Notes under the pieces: model-generated
The model's database searches: none
Told to the model about the DNA's origin: nothing
The model's input: only the letters and a program-made list of their open reading frames with translations
Position numbers and translations under genes: made by a program
Origin: Nitratireductor sp. ZSWI3
GTDB taxonomy: Bacteria > Pseudomonadota > Alphaproteobacteria > Rhizobiales > Rhizobiaceae
Reading direction: 5' to 3'
DNA: 64,000 nucleotides
Assembly (NCBI RefSeq): GCF_024655565.1
Contig: NZ_JANKOF010000003.1
Location: forward strand, 54,495-118,494
Part shown: in pieces, positions 14,375 to 22,932 of the stretch
Position numbering within the stretch: position 1 is the stretch's first letter
Layout: every line of letters begins with the position of its first letter

Positions 14375-14418
14375 GCATTCATGCGGACGTCAGTTGATTT
14401 CACCTGACTACCAAATGC
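14375..14418. repeat. 44-bp palindromic intergenic repeat, copy 1
   Basis: Begins GCATTCATGCGGACGTCAG and ends CCTGACTACCAAATGC. It matches the element at 53295-53338 at 37 of 44 positions without gaps. Outer ends GCATT/AATGC and inner GTCAG/CTGAC can pair to form a nested hairpin. It sits between the galU terminator and the stop of the converging beta-barrel gene. Confidence 0.75.
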
Positions 14419-14419
14419 T

Positions 14420-16141
14420 CTATTGCTGCATCTTCACGCCGACGAAAAGGCTTGTGGCATCGTAGTCACGTCCGGGCAGGCTGCTCGTACGCTGCTCGTA
14501 TCGGGCGCGGCTCGTCAGGCCAAGCGTGCGGTTCAGCCACCAGGTCATCCCCACTTGGCCGGAGAGCGTCCGATCGTGCCCGCCGCCCGTGTAGTCGCGC
14601 CACGAAGCTCCAGCTGCGGCTTCGGCGATCAGGTTGGCGCGGATCTGCCTCTCCAGGCGCAGGGTTCCCGCATAGAGAACCGAGCCGCTCTCGCCCGCAT
14701 CGGTCGTGCCTTCGATCGTGGTCGATCCGTCGAGGCCGACGGTCGTGCCGCGTTGCGGCGACCAGTTGAGATTGGCGGCAAGGGCAAGCCCGGAAACCGT
14801 GTCGAGACGGCTGTCGTCGAGGTCTTCGCTGATCCAGCCGACGGAAGCCTCGCCGGACAGTTTTTCCTCGATGTCGATCATCATGCCGACGCGTGCGCCG
14901 AGGCGCGTGGCGGATCTCTCATACCCGGCACTGTCCTGTTTCATGTCATAGAAGCGACGGCCGATCTCTCCTTCGACAAAAGGGGTCAGCGCCGGCGAGA
15001 TCTGGTAGCCGGTGCGCAGGCGCAAGGTGGCGAGGGTCGCGTTTCGCTCTTCCTGCGAAAGCTTCGTCCCGCCGACCAGAGTGGCATCACCATACTGTTC
15101 GCGCGTCACCATTCCGGTGATGCCGAGCCGCAGCTTCCCGACATCCTTGGCAAGACCCAGGCTGCCGTCGATCGTGTGTCTCAAGGGGCGATCTTCGACA
15201 TTGGCGATGATCACCGGCGAAGACGCGGATTCCGGCCGGACATTGTAGCCGAGGGTTGCAAGCGCCGTGTAATCCGACGCCAGGTCGAGCCGCAGCCTAC
15301 CGTCGACACCTCCTTGAAGCTCGGAAAGGTCGTCGCCGGAAAGCGACTTGCGATAGGTGCCGAAGGCTTCCAGCGTCGCGGCGTGGCGCGACCAGTCCGA
15401 ATCGGCCCTGAGCCGCAGAGTGGATTCCGAGATGACCGCCTCGCCGCCGCCGGGGCTCGAATCGGCATTGGATGTCCATGTGACGCCCTGTTCCAGGGTC
15501 GGAACCACCGTGAAGGTGCCGAGGCGCATGCCGCGGGGAGCGTAGGGGGTCTCGTCGGCGATCCGCTCTCTCGCCTCGATCGCGGTTGCGCGAGGGTTCA
15601 ACGCCTCGGCGCGTGCCATGGCCCTGCGTTCCTCCGCGTCGGCGGATGTGGCGCGGACCGTGCCGGTGGCGAGCGTGTCGGTCTCGGCCTCCCCCTCAAG
15701 GGGCGGTTCCTCGACGGCCGGTTCTTCCGCGGGCGGCGGATTGCCGGAGCTGCGCCTGCGGCGCTCGCGTTCCACCGCGGTCGATGGCGGGCGCGGTGAC
15801 GCAAGCGGCGCGGCCCCGGCATTGGCGGCGGTGCCGGCTCCGATTCCTCCGTTTTCGTCCGTATCGTCGCGATCGGCGGTGATGCTTGGCGTTGCAGGCC
15901 GATAGGTCGGGACCGGAATGCCCGCCGTCGTCCGTGCCTGGTTGGCGCGTTCGGCATTTCGCGCCTGGGTGTCGGGCCGCAGAACCTGATAGATTTCCGC
16001 TTCCAGCACCGGTCCCCGAAGCTCGGCGCCGAGCTCCTGGGATGCGGCGGAAACGATGGCGAAGACGAAGCAGGTCCCCAGAGCTGCCGAGAACCACAGC
16101 CCGTGTGAGTGGATGATCAGTGCTTCACCGGTACGGGACAT
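14420..16141 (-). CDS. Large outer-membrane beta-barrel protein with disordered N-terminal region
   Basis: 573 residues. The N-terminus is a hydrophobic export signal (about 17-35), then a long Pro/Ala/Glu/Arg-rich, probably disordered segment (about 45-215). The C-terminal 350 residues alternate polar and hydrophobic positions with repeated Gly and aromatic residues and end FVGVKMQQ, as in outer-membrane barrels of the BBP2 type (PF10082 is my best guess). Such proteins are often linked to polysaccharide export or anchoring. I set the start at 16141 (ATG, CCGGAAA upstream); the frame stays open further up but only as a shadow of kpsF. Function unknown. It is divergent from kpsF and convergent with galU. 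Confidence 0.7.
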   Translation of the reverse strand: MSRTGEALIIHSHGLWFSAALGTCFVFAIVSAASQELGAELRGPVLEAEIYQVLRPDTQARNAERANQARTTAGIPVPTYRPATPSITADRDDTDENGGIGAGTAANAGAAPLASPRPPSTAVERERRRRSSGNPPPAEEPAVEEPPLEGEAETDTLATGTVRATSADAEERRAMARAEALNPRATAIEARERIADETPYAPRGMRLGTFTVVPTLEQGVTWTSNADSSPGGGEAVISESTLRLRADSDWSRHAATLEAFGTYRKSLSGDDLSELQGGVDGRLRLDLASDYTALATLGYNVRPESASSPVIIANVEDRPLRHTIDGSLGLAKDVGKLRLGITGMVTREQYGDATLVGGTKLSQEERNATLATLRLRTGYQISPALTPFVEGEIGRRFYDMKQDSAGYERSATRLGARVGMMIDIEEKLSGEASVGWISEDLDDSRLDTVSGLALAANLNWSPQRGTTVGLDGSTTIEGTTDAGESGSVLYAGTLRLERQIRANLIAEAAAGASWRDYTGGGHDRTLSGQVGMTWWLNRTLGLTSRARYEQRTSSLPGRDYDATSLFVGVKMQQ

Positions 16142-16313
16142 GGATTTCCGGACAATCTCAGACGCGGCCGCGACATTATGCTTAGCAAACGGTAAAGGAC
16201 TGCGGTTAACGGAAGGTTGAGGTCCGCCATGCACGCTTCCTTCGACTGTCAAACACCAATGGACAGCCGGATGGGGAAACGGTATGGGCAGTGCCATGCT
16301 TAAGGACACGACC

Positions 16314-17291
16314 ATGACCACCGACCGACGCAGTGTTATCGCATCGGCCGTCCGCACTCTGGAGACGGAACGGGCCGGCCTCGAAGCGCTTGCCGAAGCG
16401 CTCGACAACGGGCTCGCCGGGCCCTTTGCCGAGGCCGTGCAGACCGTTGCGGCGATCAGGGGGCGGGTCATCGTGACCGGCGTCGGAAAGAGCGGCCATA
16501 TCGGCTCCAAGATTGCCGCCACGCTTGCCTCGACCGGAACGCCGGCCTTTTTCGTGCATCCCGCCGAAGCCAACCATGGCGATTTGGGCATGATCGCCAA
16601 GGACGATGTGATCATCGCCATGTCCTGGTCGGGCGAGACGACGGAGCTGCAGGGAATTGTCGCTTATGCGCGGCGGTTCGCGATTCCGATCATCGCGATC
16701 ACTGCGGGCAAGGCGTCTGCGCTCGCCAAGGAGGCGACCATCGTGCTCGGCCTGCCGCGAGCGCCGGAAGCCTGCCCGCACGGGCTTGCTCCCACGACCT
16801 CGACGGTCCTGCAACTCGTCATCGGCGATGCGCTCGCCGTGGCGCTGCTGGAAGAGCGCGGCTTCACCGCCGATCATTTCCGCACGTTTCATCCGGGCGG
16901 CCAGCTCGGCGCCAAGCTCACCCATGTGCGCAACATCATGCACCAGGGCGAGGAACTGCCGATCGCGGCAAGCGGGACGCTGATGCGCGAGGCGATCCTG
17001 GTGATGACCCGGAAGGGGCTGGGCTGCGTCGGCATAACGGATGCCGAAGGGGGGCTGATCGGCATCATCACGGATGGCGACCTGCGCCGCCATATCGACA
17101 GCGAACTCCTGTCGATGACCGTCGATCAGGTCATGACGCGCAACCCGAAGACGATCGCGCCCGACACCTTGGCCGAGCACGCCCTGCAGATCGTCAATTC
17201 CTCGGCGATCACCGCGCTGATGGTGGTCGAGGAGGGTAAACCATGCGGGGTCGTGCACCTGCACGACCTGCTGCGCATCGGCGCTGCCTGA
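16314..17291 (+). CDS. kpsF: Arabinose-5-phosphate isomerase (KpsF/KdsD/GutQ family)
   Basis: 325 residues with an N-terminal SIS sugar-isomerase domain (VTGVGKSGHIGSKIAATLASTG, then MSWSGETTEL) and two C-terminal CBS domains (about 205-320). It converts ribulose-5-phosphate to arabinose-5-phosphate, the precursor of Kdo in lipopolysaccharide. I chose the ATG at 16314 with AAGGA seven bases ahead; an ATG ten codons upstream (16284) with GGGGAAA is also possible. Its stop faces the NfeD gene 24 bases away. Confidence 0.94.
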   Translation: MTTDRRSVIASAVRTLETERAGLEALAEALDNGLAGPFAEAVQTVAAIRGRVIVTGVGKSGHIGSKIAATLASTGTPAFFVHPAEANHGDLGMIAKDDVIIAMSWSGETTELQGIVAYARRFAIPIIAITAGKASALAKEATIVLGLPRAPEACPHGLAPTTSTVLQLVIGDALAVALLEERGFTADHFRTFHPGGQLGAKLTHVRNIMHQGEELPIAASGTLMREAILVMTRKGLGCVGITDAEGGLIGIITDGDLRRHIDSELLSMTVDQVMTRNPKTIAPDTLAEHALQIVNSSAITALMVVEEGKPCGVVHLHDLLRIGAA

Positions 17292-17315
17292 GCTCGTTTC
17301 GATCGCCGCCGACGT

Positions 17316-17777
17316 TCAAACGGTCTCGACCTCCAGCGTGCCGTTGCGGACGGCCACGATCCGCACCTGTGTTCCGACCGGCAGATCCGGTCCGCTGACG
17401 CGCCACAGCGTGTCGTCGAGCCTTATCCGGCCGAAGCCGTTGTCGATCGCCGTTTCCAATCGTGCAGTGCGGCCGACGAGCTGTTCCGCCCGGCGGTTCA
17501 GGAGCGGCTGGTCGGTCTCTTCGTTGCGGCGCGAATCCATGAGCCGCTTGCCCAGATAGGCGGAGATCAGCGAGAGCGCCAGAAACACCAGAACCTGAAC
17601 CTGCCAGCTCCAGAACGCCGCATCCCACAATTGCAGCGAAAGGGCGCCGGTCAGGATCGCCGCGATGCCGATCCACAGCAGAAAGACGCCCGGCAGCAGG
17701 ATCTCCGCAGCGAGCAATACGAAACCGAGCAGCATCCAGTTCCAGGGACCGAGCTCGGAGATCACATGCTGCAGCAT
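17316..17777 (-). CDS. NfeD family membrane protein
   Basis: 153 residues: two or three membrane helices in the first 75 residues (WNWMLLGFVLLAAEILLPGVFLLWIGIAAIL, then VLVFLALSLISAYLG) and a C-terminal OB-fold NfeD domain (about 85-150). NfeD proteins form complexes with SPFH proteins in ordered membrane domains. The ATG at 17777 lies four bases after the stop of the SPFH gene, with AGGGATAA inside its end, so the two are co-translated. The open frame extends further upstream but overlaps the SPFH gene. Confidence 0.88.
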   Translation of the reverse strand: MLQHVISELGPWNWMLLGFVLLAAEILLPGVFLLWIGIAAILTGALSLQLWDAAFWSWQVQVLVFLALSLISAYLGKRLMDSRRNEETDQPLLNRRAEQLVGRTARLETAIDNGFGRIRLDDTLWRVSGPDLPVGTQVRIVAVRNGTLEVETV

Positions 17778-17781
17778 GGCG

Positions 17782-18741
17782 TTATCCCTGATCCGGACCG
17801 GTTCTGGGCGGACGGGCCGAAGAGGCGCGGGGCCTCGGGGCGGGAAGGTTGCCGCCGTCGCCAAAGACCTCGCGGGCGATCGCGCCGATGCCGCCGAGAG
17901 AACCGATGAGGGAAGAGGCTTCCACGGGCATCAGCACCACCTTGTTGTTCGCGGAGGAACCGATGGTGGCGAGGGCCTCGGTGTATTTCTGCGCGACGAA
18001 GTAGTTGACCGCCTGCACGTCGCCGGCGGCGATCGCCTCGGAAACCACCTGCGTCGCACGCGCCTCGGCCTCGGCGGCGCGTTCACGTGCCTCGGCATCC
18101 CGGAACGCTGCCTCGCGACGGCCTTCCGCCTTGAGGATCTCCGCCTGCTTCAGGCCTTCGGCTTCCAGGATCTGCGCGCGCTTTTCCCGTTCGGCCATCA
18201 TCTGCCGGGCCATGCTCTCGACCAGATTGGCCGGCGGGTTGATGTCCTTGATCTCGACACGGGTCATCTTGATGCCCCACGGATTGGCCGCGTCGTCGAC
18301 GATCCGCAACAGCTTCTCGTTGATCGCATCGCGGTTCGAAAGAAGCTCGTCGAGATCCATCGAGCCCATGACCGAACGGATGTTCGTCATGGTCAGGTTG
18401 AGGATGGCGTTTTCAAGGCCAGACACCTGATAGGCCGCCTGGGCGGCGGTCAACACCTGATAGAAGGCGACGCCGTCTACGGCGACAATGGCGTTGTCGC
18501 GCGTGATGACCTCCTGGGTCGGAACATCGAGCACCTGTTCCATCATGTTCATCTTCGCGCCGATGCGATCGATGAACGGAACGATCAGATTGAGGCCGGG
18601 GCTCAGCGTGCGCGTGTAGCGGCCAAAGCGCTCCACCGTGTAGTTGAACCCCTGCGGAACCGTCTTGATGCCTGCGAAGAGCAGAAGCAGGACGAGTATC
18701 GCCAGGACGGGAATGATGATGTCGAAGCCGGAAAAGGACAT
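17782..18741 (-). CDS. qmcA: SPFH/band 7 (stomatin-like, QmcA-type) membrane protein
   Basis: 319 residues: one N-terminal membrane helix (about 7-24), a band 7 domain (about 25-190, [19 protein letters not shown]) and an Ala/Glu-rich coiled coil (about 190-250, with repeated EAE and ARE segments) leading to an oligomerisation tail. Such proteins scaffold lipid microdomains and associate with FtsH or NfeD partners. The start ATG has GGAGAG upstream. Downstream is nfeD at a four-base gap. Repeat copy A begins 16 bases upstream of the start codon, so it lies in the 5' leader or promoter. Confidence 0.93.
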   Translation of the reverse strand: MSFSGFDIIIPVLAILVLLLLFAGIKTVPQGFNYTVERFGRYTRTLSPGLNLIVPFIDRIGAKMNMMEQVLDVPTQEVITRDNAIVAVDGVAFYQVLTAAQAAYQVSGLENAILNLTMTNIRSVMGSMDLDELLSNRDAINEKLLRIVDDAANPWGIKMTRVEIKDINPPANLVESMARQMMAEREKRAQILEAEGLKQAEILKAEGRREAAFRDAEARERAAEAEARATQVVSEAIAAGDVQAVNYFVAQKYTEALATIGSSANNKVVLMPVEASSLIGSLGGIGAIAREVFGDGGNLPAPRPRASSARPPRTGPDQG

Positions 18742-18756
18742 TGTGCTCTCCTAGTA

Positions 18757-18842
18757 GTGCGATCCTGAAAGACCCACCGGATCAATAGTTTGTGGTCTGA
18801 CCCAAACAAGTGGGCACTACCTGTTTCAGTCAGACCATCAGG
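18757..18842. repeat. Two-hairpin dispersed repeat, copy A
   Basis: Starts GTGCGATCCTGAAA, continues through CCACCGGATCAATAGTTTG and ends with GTCAGACCATCAGG. Compared with the copy at 29059-29173 it lacks the first hairpin but keeps the GTGGTCTGAC / GTCAGACCAT stem that encloses a second, weaker stem (AAACAAGT / ACCTGTTT). It lies upstream of the SPFH gene. Confidence 0.75.
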
Positions 18843-18944
18843 CCCGCAAAGCAACGGGCGATTCGATCATTTTCAATACTCTAAGCGCAAGTTGGACCAT
18901 TGCCCATGTGCGGACCGGAACAGTCCACAACGGCAGGTTGCCCG

Positions 18945-18989
18945 GAGCGGGATGAGGAAAAGTGTGAAGCGGTTTTCCTCATCTCGCTC
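18945..18989. repeat. Long hairpin, palindromic intergenic element
   Basis: The arms GAGCGGGATGAGGAAAA (18945-18961) and TTTTCCTCATCTCGCTC (18973-18989) pair at 16 of 17 positions around the loop GTGTGAAGCGG. It lies about 35 bases past the hemH stop. There is no T-run after it on the hemH strand, so it looks more like a repeat element than a simple terminator. Confidence 0.7.
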
Positions 18990-18993
18990 TAAT

Positions 18994-19011
18994 GGACGCG
19001 CGGCGCTGTAG
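18994..19011. repeat. Solo arm of the GCGCTGTAG repeat family
   Basis: GGACGCGCGGCGCTGTAG resembles the right arm of the hairpin at 28061-28096 (GACGCACGGCGCTGTAG), with one substitution over the shared 17 bases. The left arm is absent here. It adjoins the long hairpin at 18945-18989. Confidence 0.55.
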
Positions 19012-19024
19012 ATGTGCGGGATCT

Positions 19025-20089
19025 TCAGATCCAGCCGGACAGCTCGCGCCGAGCCAGGGTCTCGATGACCGCCATGCCCTCATCGGAATCGTTGAGGCAG
19101 GGGATGTGCGTGAAGTTCTCGCCACCCGCGTGGCGGAAGATCTCGCCGGCTTCCCCGGCGATTTCCTCCAGTGTCTCCAGGCAATCGGAAACGAAGCCGG
19201 GGTTGAAGACGGCGATCGATTTCACGCCTTCCCGGGCGAGCTTTTCGACGGTCTTGTCCGTGTAGGGCTGGAGCCATTCCTCAGGGCCGAAGCGGGACTG
19301 GAAGCAGGTGATCAGCTTCTCCGCGCTCCAGCCGAGCCTTTCGCGCAGCAGCCGCGAGGTCTTCTGGCAATGGCAATGATAGGGGTCGCCGCGCCGGAAA
19401 TAGCTCTGCGGGATGCCGTGATAGGAGGCGATCACCACCTCCGGTTCGAAAGACAGGCCGGCAAGGTGGTTCTCGATCGATCTGGCCAGCGCTTCGATGT
19501 AGACGGGTTCGTCCTGATACGACGGCACGGTGCGGATTGCCGGCTGAAAGCGCATTGCCATCAGCGCTTCGAAAAAACTGTCGTTGACCGTCGCCGTCGT
19601 CGTTGCGGAATATTGCGGATAGAGCGGGAACATCACGATACGCTCGCAGCCGCGTTCCATCAGGCTCTTCGTCACCGTCTCGATGGACGGCTGGCCGTAC
19701 CGCATGGCCCAGTCGACGACCACATGCTCATGCTCGGCGAGCGCTGCGGCGAGCTTCTGAGCCTGCGACCTCGTGAAGGTGCGCAGGGGCGACTCGTTTC
19801 GTTCGTGGTTCCATATCTGCGCGTAGGCCGCGCCCGATTTCTTGGGCCTGGTGTTGAGAACGATGCCGTAGAGCACCGGAAACCAGATCGCTCTCGGCCA
19901 TTCGATGACCCGCCGGTCGGAGAGGAACTCCCTGAGATAACGCCGCATGGAGGTGTAGTCGGTACCTTCCGGCGTCCCGAGATTGACGAGGAGGACGCCC
20001 ACCTTGCCGCGGTGCACGGGCGGATGGTCCACAGGTAGCCGGCCGACCGCTTTTGCCGCGGCGGGATCGATTTTTGTTGGGAGGTTCAT
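19025..20089 (-). CDS. hemH: Ferrochelatase
   Basis: 354 residues. LLVNLGTP (33-40), the catalytic His224 in IASYHGIPQSY, and LITCFQSRFGPEEWLQPYTD with the conserved Glu pair are diagnostic. It inserts ferrous iron into protoporphyrin IX, the last haem step. The first 28 residues are an extra polar N-terminal extension. GGAGT before the ATG serves as ribosome site. It stands alone, bounded by the 5'-nucleotidase terminator upstream and a hairpin repeat downstream. Confidence 0.97.
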   Translation of the reverse strand: MNLPTKIDPAAAKAVGRLPVDHPPVHRGKVGVLLVNLGTPEGTDYTSMRRYLREFLSDRRVIEWPRAIWFPVLYGIVLNTRPKKSGAAYAQIWNHERNESPLRTFTRSQAQKLAAALAEHEHVVVDWAMRYGQPSIETVTKSLMERGCERIVMFPLYPQYSATTTATVNDSFFEALMAMRFQPAIRTVPSYQDEPVYIEALARSIENHLAGLSFEPEVVIASYHGIPQSYFRRGDPYHCHCQKTSRLLRERLGWSAEKLITCFQSRFGPEEWLQPYTDKTVEKLAREGVKSIAVFNPGFVSDCLETLEEIAGEAGEIFRHAGGENFTHIPCLNDSDEGMAVIETLARRELSGWI

Positions 20090-20166
20090 TCTTTGACTCC
20101 GATCGTTCCCGGGAAGCTAGCGAAGACAAAACCGTTTTCAATGGAACCCTTGGCCGCAGGCACGAA

Positions 20167-20197
20167 AAAAGCCCCGCCCGGTGCGGGCGAGGCTTTT
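20167..20197 (-). terminator. Bidirectional-looking terminator after the 5'-nucleotidase gene
   Basis: AAAAGCCCCGCCCG and CGGGCGAGGCTTTT form a 14-bp stem with one mismatch around GTG. With A- and T-runs on both flanks it can work on either strand; the leftward 5'-nucleotidase gene ends 20 bases upstream. Confidence 0.85.
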
Positions 20198-20216
20198 GCA
20201 TGCGGTACAACCGGTT

Positions 20217-22103
20217 TCAGTTTGCCGGCGGCAGGGCGAGCGAGGAGCCGATCTCCAACCGCCTGGGTTTGATCCCCGGGTTGGCTTCGGCGATCCTGCG
20301 CCATTTGGTGGGGTCGCCGTAATAGGTCTCGGCAATGTCCCACATCGTGTCCCCGGCAGCGATCGAGTGGGTGGTTTCACCGCCCGCAGCCATCGGCTTT
20401 TCGCCTTCCATGGCTTCTTCCGTCTTCTCGGCGCCGGCAGCGGCTTCGCCCGGGGCTTCGCTCTTTTCCATGGTTTCGCCGCTGGCGACCGTCGCCGCTA
20501 CCTCGGTGATCCGCCCTTCCGTGAAGGGTTTGTACGGAGCGTGCGCGACCATGTAGTCCGCAAGCACCTGTTCGAGCCCGGGGCCGTAATCATAGGCGTT
20601 CTCGGCGTTTTCGGAGAAGAGCTTGTAGCCGTCGCCGCCGTTGCGCATGAAATTGTTGGTCGCCACCGTATAGGTCGCAGCCTCGTCGATGGGCTTCCAA
20701 TCGTCGCCGTCCTTCACCTCGACGGATTTGATGCGCCCCTCGTTCGGCGCAACGGACGGATCGAACGAATAGCGCAGGCCGGCGACCTGCGGGAAGCGGC
20801 CGGCGCCCTCCTCGATCTGGCTGACGCCACTTTCCAGCGACGCCACGACATCGGCACCCTTGATCTGGAACGTGGCCAGCGTGTTCTGGAACGGGAGCAC
20901 GGCGAGCACCTCGCCCATCGTCACCTCACCCTGATCGATGGAAGCGCGCAGGCCGCCGCCATTGGTGATGGCAAACTGGACGCCCTGGTCGCTGGTGCGC
21001 TCGAGCATGGCGTCGGTGACGAGATTGCCCATCTCGCATTCGCCGGCGCGGCAGGTCTCGCGGCTGCCGTCGATCGGCGCGGAGGTCTCGGCGACGACCT
21101 TGTTCTTCAACTCCTCGATCGGGCCGCCAAGTTCCTTGACCCGCGCAACAACCGCCTCGTCCTGGGCGACGGACGCATCGATGAGCTTCACGTCGCCCGA
21201 GGCTTCGGTAACCACGCCGTCATCGTTGAAGACCACTTTCAGATCGCCGAGATATTTGGAGTAGGAGGCGGCCTGGACCACCGGAACCTTATAGCCGTCG
21301 GGATTGTCCACCATGGTCGGGTAGGGGCCCTCGGCTCCGTCGATCGTGTTCGACAGCAGCGTGTTGGTGTGGCCGCCGACGACCACGTCGACGCCAGGGA
21401 TCTTGGCGATCGCCGCCAGGTCACGGGGATAGCCGACATGGGTGAGGGCGATCACCTTGTTGGCTCCTTCGGCGGTGGCGGCCTTGACGGCCTCGGTGAT
21501 GCCGGCCACGTCCTCGATGATGGAGACATGCTCGCCCGGCGAGGAAAGCTCCGCCGTGTCGTTGGCGACGGCACCGACCAGCGCGATCTTTTCTCCGCCG
21601 ACCTCGAGGATCACATATTCCTTGACCCGGTCACCGAGCTTGGAGGCCTCCTTGGCCTTCACGTTGGAGCCGAGCACCGGGAACTCGACCTCGCCGAGAA
21701 ACGTCGCAAGCCCGTCCTCGCCGTCGTCGAACTCATGGTTGCCGACGACCATCGCGTCGGTCTTCATCAGGTTGAGGAACTCGGCCTCAACGGCGCCTTT
21801 GTAAGTGGTATAGAACAGCGATCCCTGAAAATTGTCGCCCGCGTTGAGGAAAAGGACATTCTGGCCGTCCAGCGCCTTGCGTGCCTCGGCCACCGCGGTC
21901 ACCAGGCGCGCGGCGCCTCCGAAGCACTTGCCTTCGGCATCATCCTCCGGCGCGCATGTGGAATCGTATTTGTTGATGGGTTCAATGCGGCTGTGCCAGT
22001 CGTTGATGTGCAGGATGTTCAGCGTGTAGTCCGCGAGGGCGGCGTTGGCACTGAGTGCCAAAACGGACACGGTGAGCGAGGCGAGGGCGAGGCGTCTTTG
22101 CAT
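20217..22103 (-). CDS. 5'-nucleotidase/UDP-sugar hydrolase family protein with C-terminal LysM domain
   Basis: About 628 residues: signal peptide (ending ALAD), metallophosphatase domain (about 25-310) with ILHINDWHSR, LNAGDNFQGS, VVGNHEFDDG, ALTHVGYPRD and VVGGHTN as metal and catalytic blocks, then the 5'-nucleotidase C-terminal domain (about 340-500, FAITNGGGLRASI, NNFMRNGGDGY). An acidic Ala/Glu-rich linker (about 525-570) leads to a LysM domain (about 575-625) that should bind peptidoglycan. It degrades extracellular nucleotides for phosphate or nucleoside uptake. The ATG at 22103 has GGGAG eight bases ahead; ATG 22109 and TTG 22118 are too close to it. The LysM tail is unusual for UshA-like enzymes. 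Confidence 0.9.
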   Translation of the reverse strand: MQRRLALASLTVSVLALSANAALADYTLNILHINDWHSRIEPINKYDSTCAPEDDAEGKCFGGAARLVTAVAEARKALDGQNVLFLNAGDNFQGSLFYTTYKGAVEAEFLNLMKTDAMVVGNHEFDDGEDGLATFLGEVEFPVLGSNVKAKEASKLGDRVKEYVILEVGGEKIALVGAVANDTAELSSPGEHVSIIEDVAGITEAVKAATAEGANKVIALTHVGYPRDLAAIAKIPGVDVVVGGHTNTLLSNTIDGAEGPYPTMVDNPDGYKVPVVQAASYSKYLGDLKVVFNDDGVVTEASGDVKLIDASVAQDEAVVARVKELGGPIEELKNKVVAETSAPIDGSRETCRAGECEMGNLVTDAMLERTSDQGVQFAITNGGGLRASIDQGEVTMGEVLAVLPFQNTLATFQIKGADVVASLESGVSQIEEGAGRFPQVAGLRYSFDPSVAPNEGRIKSVEVKDGDDWKPIDEAATYTVATNNFMRNGGDGYKLFSENAENAYDYGPGLEQVLADYMVAHAPYKPFTEGRITEVAATVASGETMEKSEAPGEAAAGAEKTEEAMEGEKPMAAGGETTHSIAAGDTMWDIAETYYGDPTKWRRIAEANPGIKPRRLEIGSSLALPPAN

Positions 22104-22324
22104 CGTCATTACTCCCAAAAGAATCTCCTGCGGTTTCTAGCGCCGCATTGTGACGTCCGTTCAAGGACGCTCGAAAGGCATGTTTCCACCCGGTCCGACG
22201 CGATGCAAGCGAAACTTGGAAGTGTTCGCAATCATGAGCCGCCGCTCCGGTGAATTGTTCTATATCAATGCTCTGGACAGGCGACCTGTTATCGCTGGGC
22301 TGGTTCTTGCCCTGGAGATATACG

Positions 22325-22843
22325 ATGGCAGCAAAGGTGTCGCCGGCCGGCTATTCAGCCGTGCAGATTGTTCTTCATTGGGTGATCGCAGCATTGGTGA
22401 TCTTCCAGGTCGTCTTCGGCGAGGAGATCGTACCGGCCTATCGCGCCTTGCGCCGCGGGGAAACGGCCGATGCAGCGGATGTCTTCAACGCCAACATCCA
22501 CATCTATGTGGGATTTGCCATTCTCGGGCTCGCGGTCATACGGCTGTTGATCCGCTTCATCCAGGGGGTTCCGCCGGCGCCCGCAGACGAAAGCCGTGTC
22601 CAGAAGCTTCTCGCCGCCACGGTGCATGTCATCCTCTACGCCGTCATCTTCGGTATGCCGGTTACGGGGGCGTTGGCCTGGTTCCTGGGCGTGAGCTCGA
22701 TGGGCGAGGTGCATGAACTGGCCAAACCCGTCATCGTCATCGCCGTCGCCCTGCACGCGGCCGGCGCCCTTTGGCAGCATTTCGTCGTCAAGTCCGATGT
22801 GCTTGTGCGGATGCTGCGACCTGGTCCCCGCAAAGCGGCATGA
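22325..22843 (+). CDS. Cytochrome b561 family membrane protein
   Basis: 172 residues with four membrane helices. Haem-ligand histidines are available at 18 (VLHW), 59 (NIHIYVG), 101 and 144 (ALHAAGALWQHF), the usual b561/CybB pattern. It probably shuttles electrons from quinol or reduces superoxide in the inner membrane. GGAGATA precedes the ATG at 22325; codons upstream of it are open but do not look like protein. An OsmC-family gene follows 89 bases on, which hints at an oxidative-stress context. Confidence 0.9.
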   Translation: MAAKVSPAGYSAVQIVLHWVIAALVIFQVVFGEEIVPAYRALRRGETADAADVFNANIHIYVGFAILGLAVIRLLIRFIQGVPPAPADESRVQKLLAATVHVILYAVIFGMPVTGALAWFLGVSSMGEVHELAKPVIVIAVALHAAGALWQHFVVKSDVLVRMLRPGPRKAA

Positions 22844-22932
22844 TGGGCTGCGCCGATGCCCCGATGAAATGAGACGCTATCGAAGCGGATTTCCGGTATG
22901 CTGGTGCCGTCGTGGAAAGGGGAGTTGCCGCA

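Noticed and set aside
20181..22253. Long plus-strand open frame opposite the 5'-nucleotidase
   Set aside because: Antisense shadow. The minus strand has a full domain set, signal peptide and terminator.
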